Assembly: GCA_017642885.1 (NCBI GenBank)
Contig: JAEPOM010000008.1
Coordinates: 62,001 to 126,000, forward strand
Length of the DNA: 64,000 nucleotides
From: Henriciella sp.
GTDB lineage: Bacteria; Pseudomonadota; Alphaproteobacteria; Caulobacterales; Hyphomonadaceae
Direction: 5' to 3'
The notes beneath the pieces were generated by a model. The model was not told the DNA's origin. It did no database searches and saw only the letters and a list, made by a program, of their open reading frames with translations. Of this stretch, positions 44,743 through 54,406 are shown in pieces; within the stretch, counting starts at the first letter, position 1, and each line of letters begins with the position of its first letter. Made by a program: the position numbers and the translations under genes.

Positions 44743-45798
44743 TTGAAGCGCGCGTCATTTGTCACCGGTCTCCAATTGGAAAACCTATTGAACGAGGCAG
44801 AACGTTCGGGAGTCAACGCGCTCCAGGTATTGAATAGCCTTGGATACCATCACTTGAGCGATGAAAACGTTCGTGCGCAATCGTCGATCGATTTGGCAGA
44901 CTTCTTCCGGATTGAAGGTGAAATCGCGCGCCAGCTCGATGATCTCACGGCGCACTTATCTGAGCGAAAACTAACCTATGAAACCGGAGCGTTTATTACG
45001 TCTCAGATGAAGAGGTCCACGACCTTGAGCGAAGCGCTGAATCACCTCGCTCAATATTTCAACATGATGCACGGGGAGCACTATAACACCGTGCGCACAA
45101 CGGGCCGGACGGTTTCGCTGATTATCGATGACACGTCTTTTCCCTACACGATGAAAGACGATCCGGAGATGGTCCATTTCGTCGGCGAGTGTGTTCTGAT
45201 CAAAGTCCAGTGCCTGCTGGATAGCTTGAGCGATGGTTTGGCGGCAACAGCGCTTCGTCGAGTCGTGGTGAAGCGTGCTCAAGCCAAAAGCTTGCCGTCA
45301 CATCTGGAGTTTTGGCCGGTCCCGGTTTCGTTCGGACAAACAAGTTACGAGCTATGTTTCGATCACGATCTCGCGCACTCGCACATGCCGCCGCCGAGTG
45401 AAATCGATCTGAGTGCCGAGGGTGTTTTTAGTCGCGTCATCGCCTACCTCGATCAAATCGGATCGGCGCCGAAGAATCTAACTTACAGGACAATGGTACT
45501 CGATCTGATCCGGAACCATTGCACTCAACAAGATCTGGTGGCTCACCGCCTTTCTATGAGCGTTGCGACCTTGCGGCGACGCTTGGAACAAGAAGGGACA
45601 AGTTTCCGAGAATTGTTGAGCGACCACTTCATGGAGGAAGCTACAAAACTTTTGAAGAAGGGACATTCCGTCTCACATGTGAGTGAGGTCCTGAACTATT
45701 CCGATGTTCGCGCGTTTAATCGTGCGTTCAAACGCCTGACGGGCGAAACTCCAGCGCAATACTCCCGCAGAAAGACAGGTCTGATAGAAAACGTGTGA
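44743..45798 (+). CDS. AraC family regulator with PF12625-type N-terminal domain
   Basis: 351 residues from a TTG start, the only reasonable start before the conserved region. The N-terminal half (about 15-210) resembles the arabinose-binding-like domain of AraC regulators such as OruR and ArgR types. The C-terminal 100 residues carry the double helix-turn-helix: DLVAHRLSMSVATLRRRLEQ, then VSHVSEVLNYSDVRAFNRAF and RLTGETPAQYSRR. The gene directly precedes a receptor, an MFS carrier and a hydrolase on the same strand and probably controls them. The effector is unknown; regulators of this type often respond to hydrophobic or amino-acid-like compounds. Confidence 0.9.
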   Translation: MKRASFVTGLQLENLLNEAERSGVNALQVLNSLGYHHLSDENVRAQSSIDLADFFRIEGEIARQLDDLTAHLSERKLTYETGAFITSQMKRSTTLSEALNHLAQYFNMMHGEHYNTVRTTGRTVSLIIDDTSFPYTMKDDPEMVHFVGECVLIKVQCLLDSLSDGLAATALRRVVVKRAQAKSLPSHLEFWPVPVSFGQTSYELCFDHDLAHSHMPPPSEIDLSAEGVFSRVIAYLDQIGSAPKNLTYRTMVLDLIRNHCTQQDLVAHRLSMSVATLRRRLEQEGTSFRELLSDHFMEEATKLLKKGHSVSHVSEVLNYSDVRAFNRAFKRLTGETPAQYSRRKTGLIENV

Positions 45799-45896
45799 GC
45801 GAAAGTGTTCACTCCGCAAAAGCTATTAGGTCATAGGCGCGAGGCGCCGCACCTCCCTAGTGCTCTCAACAAAGAACAAATCCGTGGGAGGATATT

Positions 45897-48188
45897 ATGG
45901 CTATTTCCATCAAGAATCTTTTGAACCTGAGCGTGGCGTCGACGCTCGCACTGAGCCTTGGGCATGGATTGGCGTCGGCTCAGGACGCTGAAACTGGTGA
46001 TGAAGAAGCGCGCCGGTTTGGAACCGTAACGGTTACGGCGCAGCGCCGCGAAGAGAGCGCCTTGGATGTTCCGCTGTCCGTCTCTGCGTTCAGCGCCGAA
46101 GATCTCGAAGTTACGGGCGCTGTCGATATCACGTCCATTCAGCGTGCGACGCCTAACGCGACGATCGAAGTCGCCCGCGGATCCAATTCGACACTGATCG
46201 CGTTCATTCGCGGCGTCGGTCAACAAGATCCTCTCTGGGGGTTTGAGCCCGGCGTTGGATTGTATGTGGACGATGTCTACATCGCCCGCCCACAAGGCGC
46301 GATCCTGGACATTTTTGATATTGATCGCATCGAAGTATTGCGGGGCCCGCAAGGCACTCTCTACGGACGCAACACTATCGGTGGCGCGATCAAATATGTG
46401 ACAAGCCGGATCGGAGATGAGCCGGATCTGAAAGCAAAAGTGAATGTCGGCACCTTCAATCAAGCCGACCTGATCGTCTCTGGATCCGCCCCTCTCAGCG
46501 ACACGTTTGCTGTCAGCGGCGCTGTCGCAAAATACACTCGCGACGGATACGGAACCAATCTCAATACAGGTGCGGAACACTATGACAAAGACGTGCTCGC
46601 CTATCGTGTGAGCGCGGAATGGACACCCACCGATAACCTGTTCTTCCGCGCTTCTTATGATCGCTCCGAAGATGATTCCAACGCCAAGCACGGACACCGC
46701 TTGATCCCGAGCGCCGACGGCACGCTGCCAGTTACGTCCAATGTTTTCGACACACGTGCCGGATTGGGCGACGATAACTCGGTCGAGACAGAGGGCTATT
46801 CTCTAACTGGGGAATGGACTGTGAATGACTCTGTTACGCTGAAATCGATCACGGCGTACCGCGAAGGTGAAACCACGACACCGATCGATTTCGACGCCCT
46901 GCCGCAGCCGGACTTCGATGTTCCTGCCGTTTATATGGACGATCAATTCAGCCAGGAGTTCCAACTCCTTTACAGCGGAGATCGCCTCAACGGTGTTGCT
47001 GGCATCTACTATCTCGACGGCAACGCTAGCGGTGCATTCGACGTCATTCTCGGCGGCCTCGGGCTGACCGTATTCCAAGGTGGCGATCAGCAAAAAGAGA
47101 ACTTCTCCGTCTATGGCGACTTCACCTACGACTTTGATGAGCAATGGGCACTGACGGTTGGCGGTCGCTACACCAAGGACGAGACGACCGCTGATGTTCT
47201 GCGTGAGCTCTGGCTGGGACTTGGATCCGGGTCGTTCGACGCCAGCAATACAAGCTCGGCATTCTTCGTGACGCAGACCGACTTCCAAAACCTCACGCGC
47301 TCTGACGAGGAATTCACGCCGCGAGTTTCGTTGTCCTACAAGCCAAACGAAAATCTCAATTTGTACGCGACTTATGCTCAGGGCTTCAAAGCGGGCGGTT
47401 TCGATCCTCGCGCCCGCGCTGACCTCGATCCACTGGGCTTGTCTCAGGAAGGGTTCGGTCCAGAATTTGTCGACAGCTATGAGATCGGCGCCAAAGGATC
47501 TTTCTTTGACAATGCGCTGAACTTGAACGCTGCGATCTTTTTCGCCGAGTATACGGACCAGCAGATTACCGTTCAAAGCGGCGCGGACTCCGACAATGAC
47601 GGCGTGAACGACACATTCGTCTCTTCCGTCTTCAATGCAGGTGCGTCGGAGTATACTGGCTTCGAACTCGAGGGGACATGGTTTATCAACGACCTGTTCA
47701 CGCTGTCCGGCAACCTTGGCATCATTGACGCCGAGATCACGGAGATCCTTTCAGCCGGCACCAACATCGCCAGTCAGTTCGAGACCCAGAACACGCCTGA
47801 GCTGCAAGGCCAGGTCTCTCTGAATTACACCAATGATCTTGGCCAGAATGGCGAGCTGTCTATTACCGGCGCGCTGTCCTATCGCGATGAATACTTCCTA
47901 TTCAATGTCGCAAATCCGGGCTTCGATGCGGGGACCAATGTGCTCTTCCCGAATGGCGGACCGGCGCTTGATCCAGACGCATACACGCTCGCGGACCTCA
48001 GCATAGTCTGGACGTCACCGAGCGAGAAATATCGTCTCGGTCTTCACGGTCGAAACCTGACAGACGAAGAGTACCGGGTTGCAGCGTACAATTTTGTCAC
48101 CCCAAGCCAGCTCGGCGTGGATAGTGCTTACTCAGCATTCTACGGCGCACCATCCACCGTGACGGCGTCGCTGTCGGTGGATTTCTAA
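45897..48188 (+). CDS. TonB-dependent receptor (compact type)
   Basis: 763 residues. Signal peptide ending GLASAQ, TonB-box-like FGTVTVTAQRREESALDVP, plug with VYIARPQGAILDIFDIDRIE and VLRGPQGTLYGRNTIGGAI, barrel ending TVTASLSVDF. The compact size and the LRGPQGTLYGRNTIGGA motif put it with the FyuA/FepA-like receptors greatly expanded in Sphingomonadales and Caulobacterales, many of which import organic nutrients rather than iron. GGGAGG precedes the ATG. It is followed by an MFS carrier after 16 bases and a lipoprotein hydrolase, so the transported compound is probably hydrolysed or exported further inward. Confidence 0.92.
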   Translation: MAISIKNLLNLSVASTLALSLGHGLASAQDAETGDEEARRFGTVTVTAQRREESALDVPLSVSAFSAEDLEVTGAVDITSIQRATPNATIEVARGSNSTLIAFIRGVGQQDPLWGFEPGVGLYVDDVYIARPQGAILDIFDIDRIEVLRGPQGTLYGRNTIGGAIKYVTSRIGDEPDLKAKVNVGTFNQADLIVSGSAPLSDTFAVSGAVAKYTRDGYGTNLNTGAEHYDKDVLAYRVSAEWTPTDNLFFRASYDRSEDDSNAKHGHRLIPSADGTLPVTSNVFDTRAGLGDDNSVETEGYSLTGEWTVNDSVTLKSITAYREGETTTPIDFDALPQPDFDVPAVYMDDQFSQEFQLLYSGDRLNGVAGIYYLDGNASGAFDVILGGLGLTVFQGGDQQKENFSVYGDFTYDFDEQWALTVGGRYTKDETTADVLRELWLGLGSGSFDASNTSSAFFVTQTDFQNLTRSDEEFTPRVSLSYKPNENLNLYATYAQGFKAGGFDPRARADLDPLGLSQEGFGPEFVDSYEIGAKGSFFDNALNLNAAIFFAEYTDQQITVQSGADSDNDGVNDTFVSSVFNAGASEYTGFELEGTWFINDLFTLSGNLGIIDAEITEILSAGTNIASQFETQNTPELQGQVSLNYTNDLGQNGELSITGALSYRDEYFLFNVANPGFDAGTNVLFPNGGPALDPDAYTLADLSIVWTSPSEKYRLGLHGRNLTDEEYRVAAYNFVTPSQLGVDSAYSAFYGAPSTVTASLSVDF

Positions 48189-48204
48189 GCTCACGAGACG
48201 GAAA

Positions 48205-49497
48205 ATGACCGCGGTGAGTTCCTCCCAGAGTGGGGGTCAGTTTGGTGGGCGAGCTTATGTGCTCGCCATTCTGACCCTCGTCTACACGTTCAATCACATT
48301 GACCGGCAGATTCTGCTAATCCTGATCGAGCCGATCAAAGCCGAACTCCAAATCAGCGATGGCCAAATCGGCTTGCTCACCGGCTTCGCATTCGCTGTCT
48401 TCTATGCCACGTTCGGGATTCCCATCGCGATGTGGGCGGACCGTGGTAGCCGCAAGAAAATTCTCTCCCTTTCGCTCGCGACCTGGTCAGGGATGACCGC
48501 GCTTTCTGGGTTTGCCCAGAACTTCTGGCATCTATTGATTGCGCGTATGGGGGTCGGGATTGGTGAAGCGGGCGGCACACCGCCTGCGACTTCGATGATT
48601 TCCGATCTCTACGCGCCGAAAGAACGAGCCTTCGCCCTCGGAATCTACACTTCCGGTATTGGGCTCGGTATTCTCGCAGGGTTTGTCATCGGAGGCTTCG
48701 TTTATCAGGCGTTCGGGTGGAGGGTGGCCTTCTTCGTCGCCGGCATTCCAGGCCTGCTGCTCGCGCTCGCGGTGTGGCTGACAGTCTCCGAACCAACTCG
48801 CGGCGCCGTTGAAGCGCGCGAGATCAACGCAAAAGCGTCGAGCATTGGTGAAACAATGGCGTTTATCGCCAAGCAGAGCTCATTTCTTTGGTTGCTGGCA
48901 GGATGTTGTTTGATTTGCATCTCGGCGAACGCGTTCTTGGCTTGGACGCCGAGCCATCTCCAACGAACCTATGAGGTGGGACCAGCTGACATCGCGATCC
49001 CCTTGGGTCTTTTGATCGGCGGCGTGGGAAGCGTTGGGGCAATCCTGTTGGGCCGAGTTTGCGACAGGCTTTCGAGCCGTAGCTTGGCATGGCGCCCGCT
49101 AATCATAGCAATCTGCGCCGCGATTGCGCTTCCCTTCGCCTGGATGTTTCTCCAGGCAAATACAATCAACGCGGCCTATGCGTGGAACCTGATTCCGAGC
49201 TTTATTGGCCTGATCTATGCCAGTATTGCCTATACCGCGTCGCAGGAGCTGGTGGGATTACGCATGCGAGCTTTTGCGTCGGCGTTCATGCTGTTCTGTC
49301 TGACCTTGATTGGGATCGGGGGTGGTCCAACCATAGTTGGTTGGCTAAGCGATTCATTCACCAATTCTGGAGGTCCCACGCCGCTCAAATCCGCGCTGGA
49401 AATCATGCTTGTCTTAAATCTCCTAAGCGTTTTTGCTTTGCTAATGTCTGCACGTACTTATGAACGGGACGTAGCTCGCGCTGCGCAGGTGAATTGA
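48205..49497 (+). CDS. Spinster-like MFS transporter
   Basis: Inner-membrane carrier, 430 residues, about 12 hydrophobic segments. FNHIDRQILLILIEPIKAEL and QIGLLTGFAFAVFYATFGIPIAMWADRGSRKK in the first helices are the signature of the spinster-like branch, often found next to TonB-dependent receptors and degradative genes in alphaproteobacteria. No clear Shine-Dalgarno is visible. The stop codon is followed at once by the TTG start of the hydrolase gene, so the two are coupled. The substrate is unknown. Confidence 0.9.
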   Translation: MTAVSSSQSGGQFGGRAYVLAILTLVYTFNHIDRQILLILIEPIKAELQISDGQIGLLTGFAFAVFYATFGIPIAMWADRGSRKKILSLSLATWSGMTALSGFAQNFWHLLIARMGVGIGEAGGTPPATSMISDLYAPKERAFALGIYTSGIGLGILAGFVIGGFVYQAFGWRVAFFVAGIPGLLLALAVWLTVSEPTRGAVEAREINAKASSIGETMAFIAKQSSFLWLLAGCCLICISANAFLAWTPSHLQRTYEVGPADIAIPLGLLIGGVGSVGAILLGRVCDRLSSRSLAWRPLIIAICAAIALPFAWMFLQANTINAAYAWNLIPSFIGLIYASIAYTASQELVGLRMRAFASAFMLFCLTLIGIGGGPTIVGWLSDSFTNSGGPTPLKSALEIMLVLNLLSVFALLMSARTYERDVARAAQVN

Positions 49498-50403
49498 TTG
49501 CTTAAATCCATAGGTCTTACAGTTTCCGTTGGCTTGCTGGGACTCGGTTCTTGTTCCGACGCTCCGGTAAGAACCGAGGTCTCATCTGCGACGATTACCG
49601 AGTTTGAGAATCCGTATTTCTCGGTCGAGGTCACAGGTAGCGGACCGGATATCATTCTAATGCCGGGTCTCGCATCCAGCCGCGCCGTTTGGGACGGCAC
49701 GGTCGACGTCCTAAAAGACCGATACACGCTGCACGCCATTCAAGTGAACGGCTTTGCCGGGGCACCCACGCTCGGAAACGCTGGCAACGAGAACATACTC
49801 GATGATCTGGCGGATGGGATCGCTGCTTATTCGAGTGAGTTGGAATCCTCCTCGGTCTTGGTCGGGCATTCCCTGGGTGGGCTCGTCGCGATGAAGACGG
49901 CGCTGGAGCCCGATGCAAATCTTCGTCAGCTCATTATCGTAGACGTGTTGCCATTCTTCTCGGTTCTAATGGATCCAGCGGCCACCGCAGACAGCATGGC
50001 CCCCGTCGCAGCCATGATGAAAGCCACCCTGATCTCGCAGCCTGATGATCTGTTTGCGCTTAGGCAATCAGAAGCCCTGAAAGACTTGGTCAAAGGTGAA
50101 AGTGATCTGAACTTGGCACTGAAATGGTCCGTTGAAAGTGACAGAGCGGTGATGGCTCAAGCAATGTCTGAAGTGCTTGTCACCGATCTACGAGAGCAGG
50201 TCGCGAACATCGCCGTGCCGACCCTCGTAATCTATGCGCGCGACAGTGCGATCCCAAACTTGGAAGGGATCGAGCGGTTCTATGAAACTTTGTATTCCCG
50301 TATTCCGGACCACCGGCTGATAGCGATCGATGATGCCTTTCACTTCGTGATGCTGGATCAGCCAGACGCCTTCCTTGCCGCCCTTCAGACGGCGCTAAAT
50401 TAG
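49498..50403 (+). CDS. Alpha/beta-hydrolase lipoprotein
   Basis: 301 residues. The TTG start directly follows the transporter stop; the N-terminus LKSIGLTVSVGLLGLGSC is a signal with lipobox LGSC, so the enzyme is a membrane-anchored periplasmic or surface protein. The core domain has the oxyanion region IILMPGLASSRAVWD, nucleophile GHSLGG, an acid near VIYARDSA and His in DDAFHFVM. It could be an esterase, lactonase or C-C hydrolase. Operon position after receptor and MFS carrier suggests it works on the imported compound. Confidence 0.87.
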   Translation: MLKSIGLTVSVGLLGLGSCSDAPVRTEVSSATITEFENPYFSVEVTGSGPDIILMPGLASSRAVWDGTVDVLKDRYTLHAIQVNGFAGAPTLGNAGNENILDDLADGIAAYSSELESSSVLVGHSLGGLVAMKTALEPDANLRQLIIVDVLPFFSVLMDPAATADSMAPVAAMMKATLISQPDDLFALRQSEALKDLVKGESDLNLALKWSVESDRAVMAQAMSEVLVTDLREQVANIAVPTLVIYARDSAIPNLEGIERFYETLYSRIPDHRLIAIDDAFHFVMLDQPDAFLAALQTALN

Positions 50404-50597
50404 TGCAAAATTGGTCCATCGGCCGAGGGTAGGACACTGATGAACCGCTCCCGCAGCTAATGCTGGAGTTTCGTTATCTGCGACTTGTTCAAATCAATTT
50501 TCGTCGTGATTGACTCTTTGTGAATCCGACCTCAACCATGTCGACCATGCCCTCAGGAATCGTTGCCTAATGGGTGCCTCATCGCAAAGGAACGCAC
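50404..50597. other. Non-coding gap
   Basis: About 190 bases between the hydrolase and GST-like genes, no gene or clear terminator seen. Promoter for the downstream gene expected here. One half-site like the GntR operator (AATTGGTC near 50408) has no second arm. Confidence 0.4.
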
Positions 50598-51374
50598 ATG
50601 AAAAACCCAATTATCGCCGCCGCTCTGGCTTTGGGACTCACAGCCTGTGTGGCGAATCCTGCAGGGAGTGCTCCGGCGCCTGTACCTGAAATCTCGGTGG
50701 CGCCGATGATTACGATTTACCATCTTGAGGGGCGACGGTCAGAGCGAGTTGTTTGGCTTATGGAAGAGTTAGGCTTGCCATATGATCTGAAATACAAGCG
50801 CGGCGACTTGCGCGGATCGATGGCCATGGTGCATGCCCTAGGTCACGAAATGCCGATGGTTCCGACTGTGGTTATCGAAGACCAAATCCTAGTCGAATCC
50901 GGTGCGATAATTGAGACTATTCTAACGCGATACGCCCCTGGCGAACTAACACCCGAAATATCGAGCGATGACTATCCGGTCCATCTGATGTGGACGCACT
51001 ATGCTGAAGGCTCGCTTGCCGCTCGATTGTTCAGCGACTATCGCGCTTGGCGGACAAATCCGCCGACTGAGCGCTCGATGTTCGTAGACAGCGAAGCTGT
51101 GGTTCAGTTTGCGGAAAATCATCTGAAGGCCAAGCCCTGGTTCGGTGGACAGGAGTTCTCGTCGGCAGACATCATGATGTTCTTCCCACTCAATGTCGCA
51201 ACCGGTCTGAACCTGGTTGATGAGACGAAGTTCCCTTCCATCGCCTCCTGGAAGGAGAAAGTCCAATCGCGTCCTGCCTATCAACGTATGTTGGCGGTGG
51301 CACGACCAGATGGAATGATCGGAAGTCTGCCACCTATCGAAGTGAGGCCACCATCAGAGCGCAACCCACGCTGA
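50598..51374 (+). CDS. Glutathione S-transferase-fold lipoprotein
   Basis: 258 residues from the ATG at 50598 (AAAGGA ahead). The first 18 residues, MKNPIIAAALALGLTAC, are a classical lipoprotein signal with lipobox LTAC. Behind a short Ala/Pro linker comes a full GST: thioredoxin-like domain (ITIYHLEGRRSERVVWLMEELG, MVPTVVIEDQILVESGAI) and all-helical C-terminal domain (KPWFGGQEFSSADIMMFFPL). GSTs are normally cytosolic because glutathione is there, so export is unusual. Enzyme activity in the periplasm is uncertain; a binding role is possible. Confidence 0.87.
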   Translation: MKNPIIAAALALGLTACVANPAGSAPAPVPEISVAPMITIYHLEGRRSERVVWLMEELGLPYDLKYKRGDLRGSMAMVHALGHEMPMVPTVVIEDQILVESGAIIETILTRYAPGELTPEISSDDYPVHLMWTHYAEGSLAARLFSDYRAWRTNPPTERSMFVDSEAVVQFAENHLKAKPWFGGQEFSSADIMMFFPLNVATGLNLVDETKFPSIASWKEKVQSRPAYQRMLAVARPDGMIGSLPPIEVRPPSERNPR

Positions 51375-51430
51375 TCGCGAACCGTCTCGACAGCGGTTAC
51401 GATCTTTTCAAATCGATCGGGCGTTCGATG

Positions 51431-52684
51431 TCATGAATCGCTTGTGCGGAGTTTAGCGTTTTTCGTCGCTATCTGTCCGTTATCAGTGAGTAGGTTAAGC
51501 GAGACCGCCTGGATGCTCGTTGGAACCGACAAGTTCCCACATCTTGGATAATCGACAACTTTTACACTGTTGAGCCAGTGCTGAATTCTATCGTCAGTCA
51601 CGACGATACGGACGCGGTTCCAGCGCCCGTCTGCATACACCCGCTTGGGACGGCCGGGCTCAGATAGATTGATGGCTTCATGTGTGTCGGGGGAGCTGCC
51701 CATCAGGTGCGATGCCGGACGGGTCTCACCAAGGGCGGCGTCATTTAGTATGGCGTAACGACCTTCGCAGGCGTTTCCGTCGTATTCGAACGAATAATCC
51801 AGATAACCTTCGGCGGCATCGTCCATCTGCATATCGATCACAAATTCAAAGCCATCTGATGCGACGTCGACGGTCGCCGCACCATCCAAAAATTCGAAGG
51901 CTTTCCAGCCCTTCTCAATCTCGATTTCGCTGACCTGATTATCCAGCCATCCTTCAACCAGGGCTCCTCGTTGGGCCTGCATAAGATCACTGGGTTGTGG
52001 ATCTGTCAGAACTCGCAGATTACGCCATTCAGTGAAGCTACCGAGATACTTTTCTTCCTGTCCAATGGCATGGACTTGAAGGGCGACAAAGCCGGTGGCG
52101 TGATGATCTCCCGTCATATGCGCGCACGGCACGCCATTGACCCAAGTGGCTATGACTGACCCAATGGCTTCAATCCGATAGGCGTTCCATTCGCCGTGCT
52201 GGTAAGCGGCCTGGCAATCGGGATTGCGCGCCATGGAGTGACGCCAGATATGGACACCTTCATGGTAGATGCCGCCGGTCCAGCGACGCTCGCTTGGATC
52301 AATGTCCAATTGGTAACCAACCACGCCGCTCCATGTGCCGGGGGCCAGTTCGGTTCTAAACTGCACGCCAGAATTAGCATCGCCGATTGATCGGGATTCA
52401 AACTCGAGCATGAAATCGGAATACTCTTCGTCGGTCGCGAGAAAGCTGTTGGGCGTATCGAATATATTGGTGCCGCGAATGACGCCGTCTACAGATTCGT
52501 ATGGAGCCTCGCCATTGACCTGGTTCCATCCCTCCAGGCTTTGACCATCGAACAGTTCAACCCAGCCAGTCTGTTCTTCTGTGGGGGTAGTCACGTGCCC
52601 ACAACCCGCCAGCATGACGACACATATCAGAGCGCCAATTGTGCCCTGAACGATAGAGGAATTCGCAGACTTATCGTTCATCAT
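51431..52684 (-). CDS. Lipoprotein with two DUF1080-type (3-keto-disaccharide hydrolase-like) domains
   Basis: 417 residues. The N-terminus ends its signal in the lipobox MLAGC. Domain one (about 40-225) begins WVELFDGQSLEGWNQVNGEA and has SGVQFRTELAPG, the hallmark concanavalin-like fold of DUF1080; a second, more divergent sandwich spans about 245-415. DUF1080 proteins include enzymes that cleave 3-keto-glycosides formed by GMC dehydrogenases. The gene overlaps by 4 bases (ATGA) the GMC dehydrogenase gene upstream, which supports that role. Probably periplasmic. Confidence 0.87.
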   Translation of the reverse strand: MMNDKSANSSIVQGTIGALICVVMLAGCGHVTTPTEEQTGWVELFDGQSLEGWNQVNGEAPYESVDGVIRGTNIFDTPNSFLATDEEYSDFMLEFESRSIGDANSGVQFRTELAPGTWSGVVGYQLDIDPSERRWTGGIYHEGVHIWRHSMARNPDCQAAYQHGEWNAYRIEAIGSVIATWVNGVPCAHMTGDHHATGFVALQVHAIGQEEKYLGSFTEWRNLRVLTDPQPSDLMQAQRGALVEGWLDNQVSEIEIEKGWKAFEFLDGAATVDVASDGFEFVIDMQMDDAAEGYLDYSFEYDGNACEGRYAILNDAALGETRPASHLMGSSPDTHEAINLSEPGRPKRVYADGRWNRVRIVVTDDRIQHWLNSVKVVDYPRCGNLSVPTSIQAVSLNLLTDNGQIATKNAKLRTSDS

Positions 52685-54396
52685 AGCTGGCCTTCTTTGA
52701 GTAGTTCAACAGCATGACGCGCCGCTCTCGCCGTAAGCGCCATGTACGTCAGAGACGGGTTTGCGGTTCCGCACGAGGACATGCACGCTCCGTCCGTGAC
52801 AAACAAATTCGCCGCATCATGAGTCTGGTTCCAAGCGTTGAGGACCGATGTAGACGGATCATGTCCCATACACGCACCGCCCATTTCATGCGTCTTTCCA
52901 CCAACCAAAACGTGCTCATCGTCCGGCGTTCTGGCGGACGCAATATTGGTGCATCCTCCTGCCGTTAGCAGTTCGACCGCGTCGATCTCGGCTTGCCGGA
53001 TCATTTTTCGTTCATTCTCCCGGATATGGCAATCGAGATGCGCGAGCGGAATGCCCCAAGCGTCAGTTTTTGTCGGGTGCAGCCGGACCGTATTATCGGC
53101 ATAGGGCAGCATCTCTCCAAACATTCCGATGCCGAAGCTCCAGGTTTGCCAGTCGCCCACTCCGGATTTCGCCTCCGCGCCGATTCCTGCCCTCGTGCCT
53201 GAATGAGTTGACCGAGACCGTCGCGCCCCGCCTTGGAACCCAAACCCGCGATGAAAACCCTGTTCTTCGCGGCGGTCATGCCGATAGTTCGGGATGTAGA
53301 TCCCCGTTGGCTTTCGACCAAACTCGAATCGATCGTCAAAACCGGGTACTGTCCCATTCGCGCCCGCATGACCAAAATGATCCATGATGTAATTACCCAG
53401 CTGACCAGACGAATTAGCGAGGCCATTCGGAGTGGTTTCTGAGCGTGAGTTGAGAAGAATATGGGTCGACGCAATTGCCGATGCGTTCAGGAAGATGACC
53501 CGCGCCGAGAACAATCGCTCCTCTTTGGTGTGATAGTCGATAACCTTCACATGCGTTGCCCGTTTCGTCTCCGGATCGAAGACCACTTCGCTGACAATCG
53601 CATCTGCCATGACGGTCAAATTTCCGGTGCGCTCTGCTGCTGGCAGAGTCGCGGAAAGCGATGAGAAGTAAGCGCCATAAGAACATCCGCGCATACAGTA
53701 ATTGCGTGACTGACAGGTGCCTCGCCCGAGTGATGTGTGAACGTCTCGGGTCTCGCTGAGATTGGCACAGCGACCGATAATCATGTGACGATCGTCAAAG
53801 TTCTGATTAATGTTTGCGGACACAAAGTCCTCTGCGCAGCTCATCTCCCATGGCTTCAAGAAGTCGCCATCTGGCAGATCGGGTAAGCCATCTTGCGCTC
53901 CAGAAATCCCTGCGAAAGCTTCTACGTGATCATACCATGGAGCGAGATCATCATATCGAATAGGCCAGTCGACGCCGTGTCCATCTTTAGCGTTCGCTTC
54001 AAAATCTTTTGGGCCCCAGCGGTAGGATTGGCGCGCCCATGTCAGCGAGCGCCCGCCAAGTTGATAGCCCCTTGTCCACATGAAAGGACGATCTTCAGGG
54101 TAGGAGTAAGGATGATCTTTTTCGTCGACAAAAAATTGGATGAACTCATTGCGATAGGTCCATCCTTTGCGCTTCAGCATTAGATAGCGACCTTGCTCAT
54201 CATATAATTCCGGCACCATGCCGCGGTGTTCCATATCCCACGGTGCCTGGAAGTCGGTATACTCTGAACTCGGATGATCCAAATGGCGACCGCGTTCCAG
54301 TACCAGGGTTTTCAAGCCCTGTTCGCAGAGCTCCTTTGCAGCCCATCCACCCGAAATACCGGACCCCACAACAATGGCATCAAAGTCTGTGCTCAT
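52681..54396 (-). CDS. GMC-family dehydrogenase, glucoside-3-dehydrogenase type
   Basis: FAD enzyme of 571 residues from the ATG at 54394-54396 (GAGGGG ahead). FAD-binding VVGSGISGGWAAKEL at the N-terminus, GYQLGGRSLTWARQSYRWGP in the first GMC region, a Cys-rich segment CQSRNYCMRGCSYGA typical of membrane-linked sugar dehydrogenases, and the C-terminal CGTANPSLTYMALTARAA. It has no signal peptide of its own and would leave the cytosol with the subunit-3-like partner encoded just upstream. Likely oxidises a glycoside at C3, with electrons passing to the respiratory chain. Followed by the DUF1080 hydrolase. Confidence 0.9.
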   Translation of the reverse strand: MSTDFDAIVVGSGISGGWAAKELCEQGLKTLVLERGRHLDHPSSEYTDFQAPWDMEHRGMVPELYDEQGRYLMLKRKGWTYRNEFIQFFVDEKDHPYSYPEDRPFMWTRGYQLGGRSLTWARQSYRWGPKDFEANAKDGHGVDWPIRYDDLAPWYDHVEAFAGISGAQDGLPDLPDGDFLKPWEMSCAEDFVSANINQNFDDRHMIIGRCANLSETRDVHTSLGRGTCQSRNYCMRGCSYGAYFSSLSATLPAAERTGNLTVMADAIVSEVVFDPETKRATHVKVIDYHTKEERLFSARVIFLNASAIASTHILLNSRSETTPNGLANSSGQLGNYIMDHFGHAGANGTVPGFDDRFEFGRKPTGIYIPNYRHDRREEQGFHRGFGFQGGARRSRSTHSGTRAGIGAEAKSGVGDWQTWSFGIGMFGEMLPYADNTVRLHPTKTDAWGIPLAHLDCHIRENERKMIRQAEIDAVELLTAGGCTNIASARTPDDEHVLVGGKTHEMGGACMGHDPSTSVLNAWNQTHDAANLFVTDGACMSSCGTANPSLTYMALTARAARHAVELLKEGQL

Positions 54397-54406
54397 CGTA
54401 CGCCCC

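Noticed and set aside
45831..46697. 288-codon open frame opposite the compact receptor
   Set aside because: Antisense of the receptor signal and plug; no family likeness.
50407..50414. AATTGGTC half-site like the GntR operator
   Set aside because: No matching second arm; similar half-sites near 26505 and 44425 also lack a partner, so these look like chance matches.
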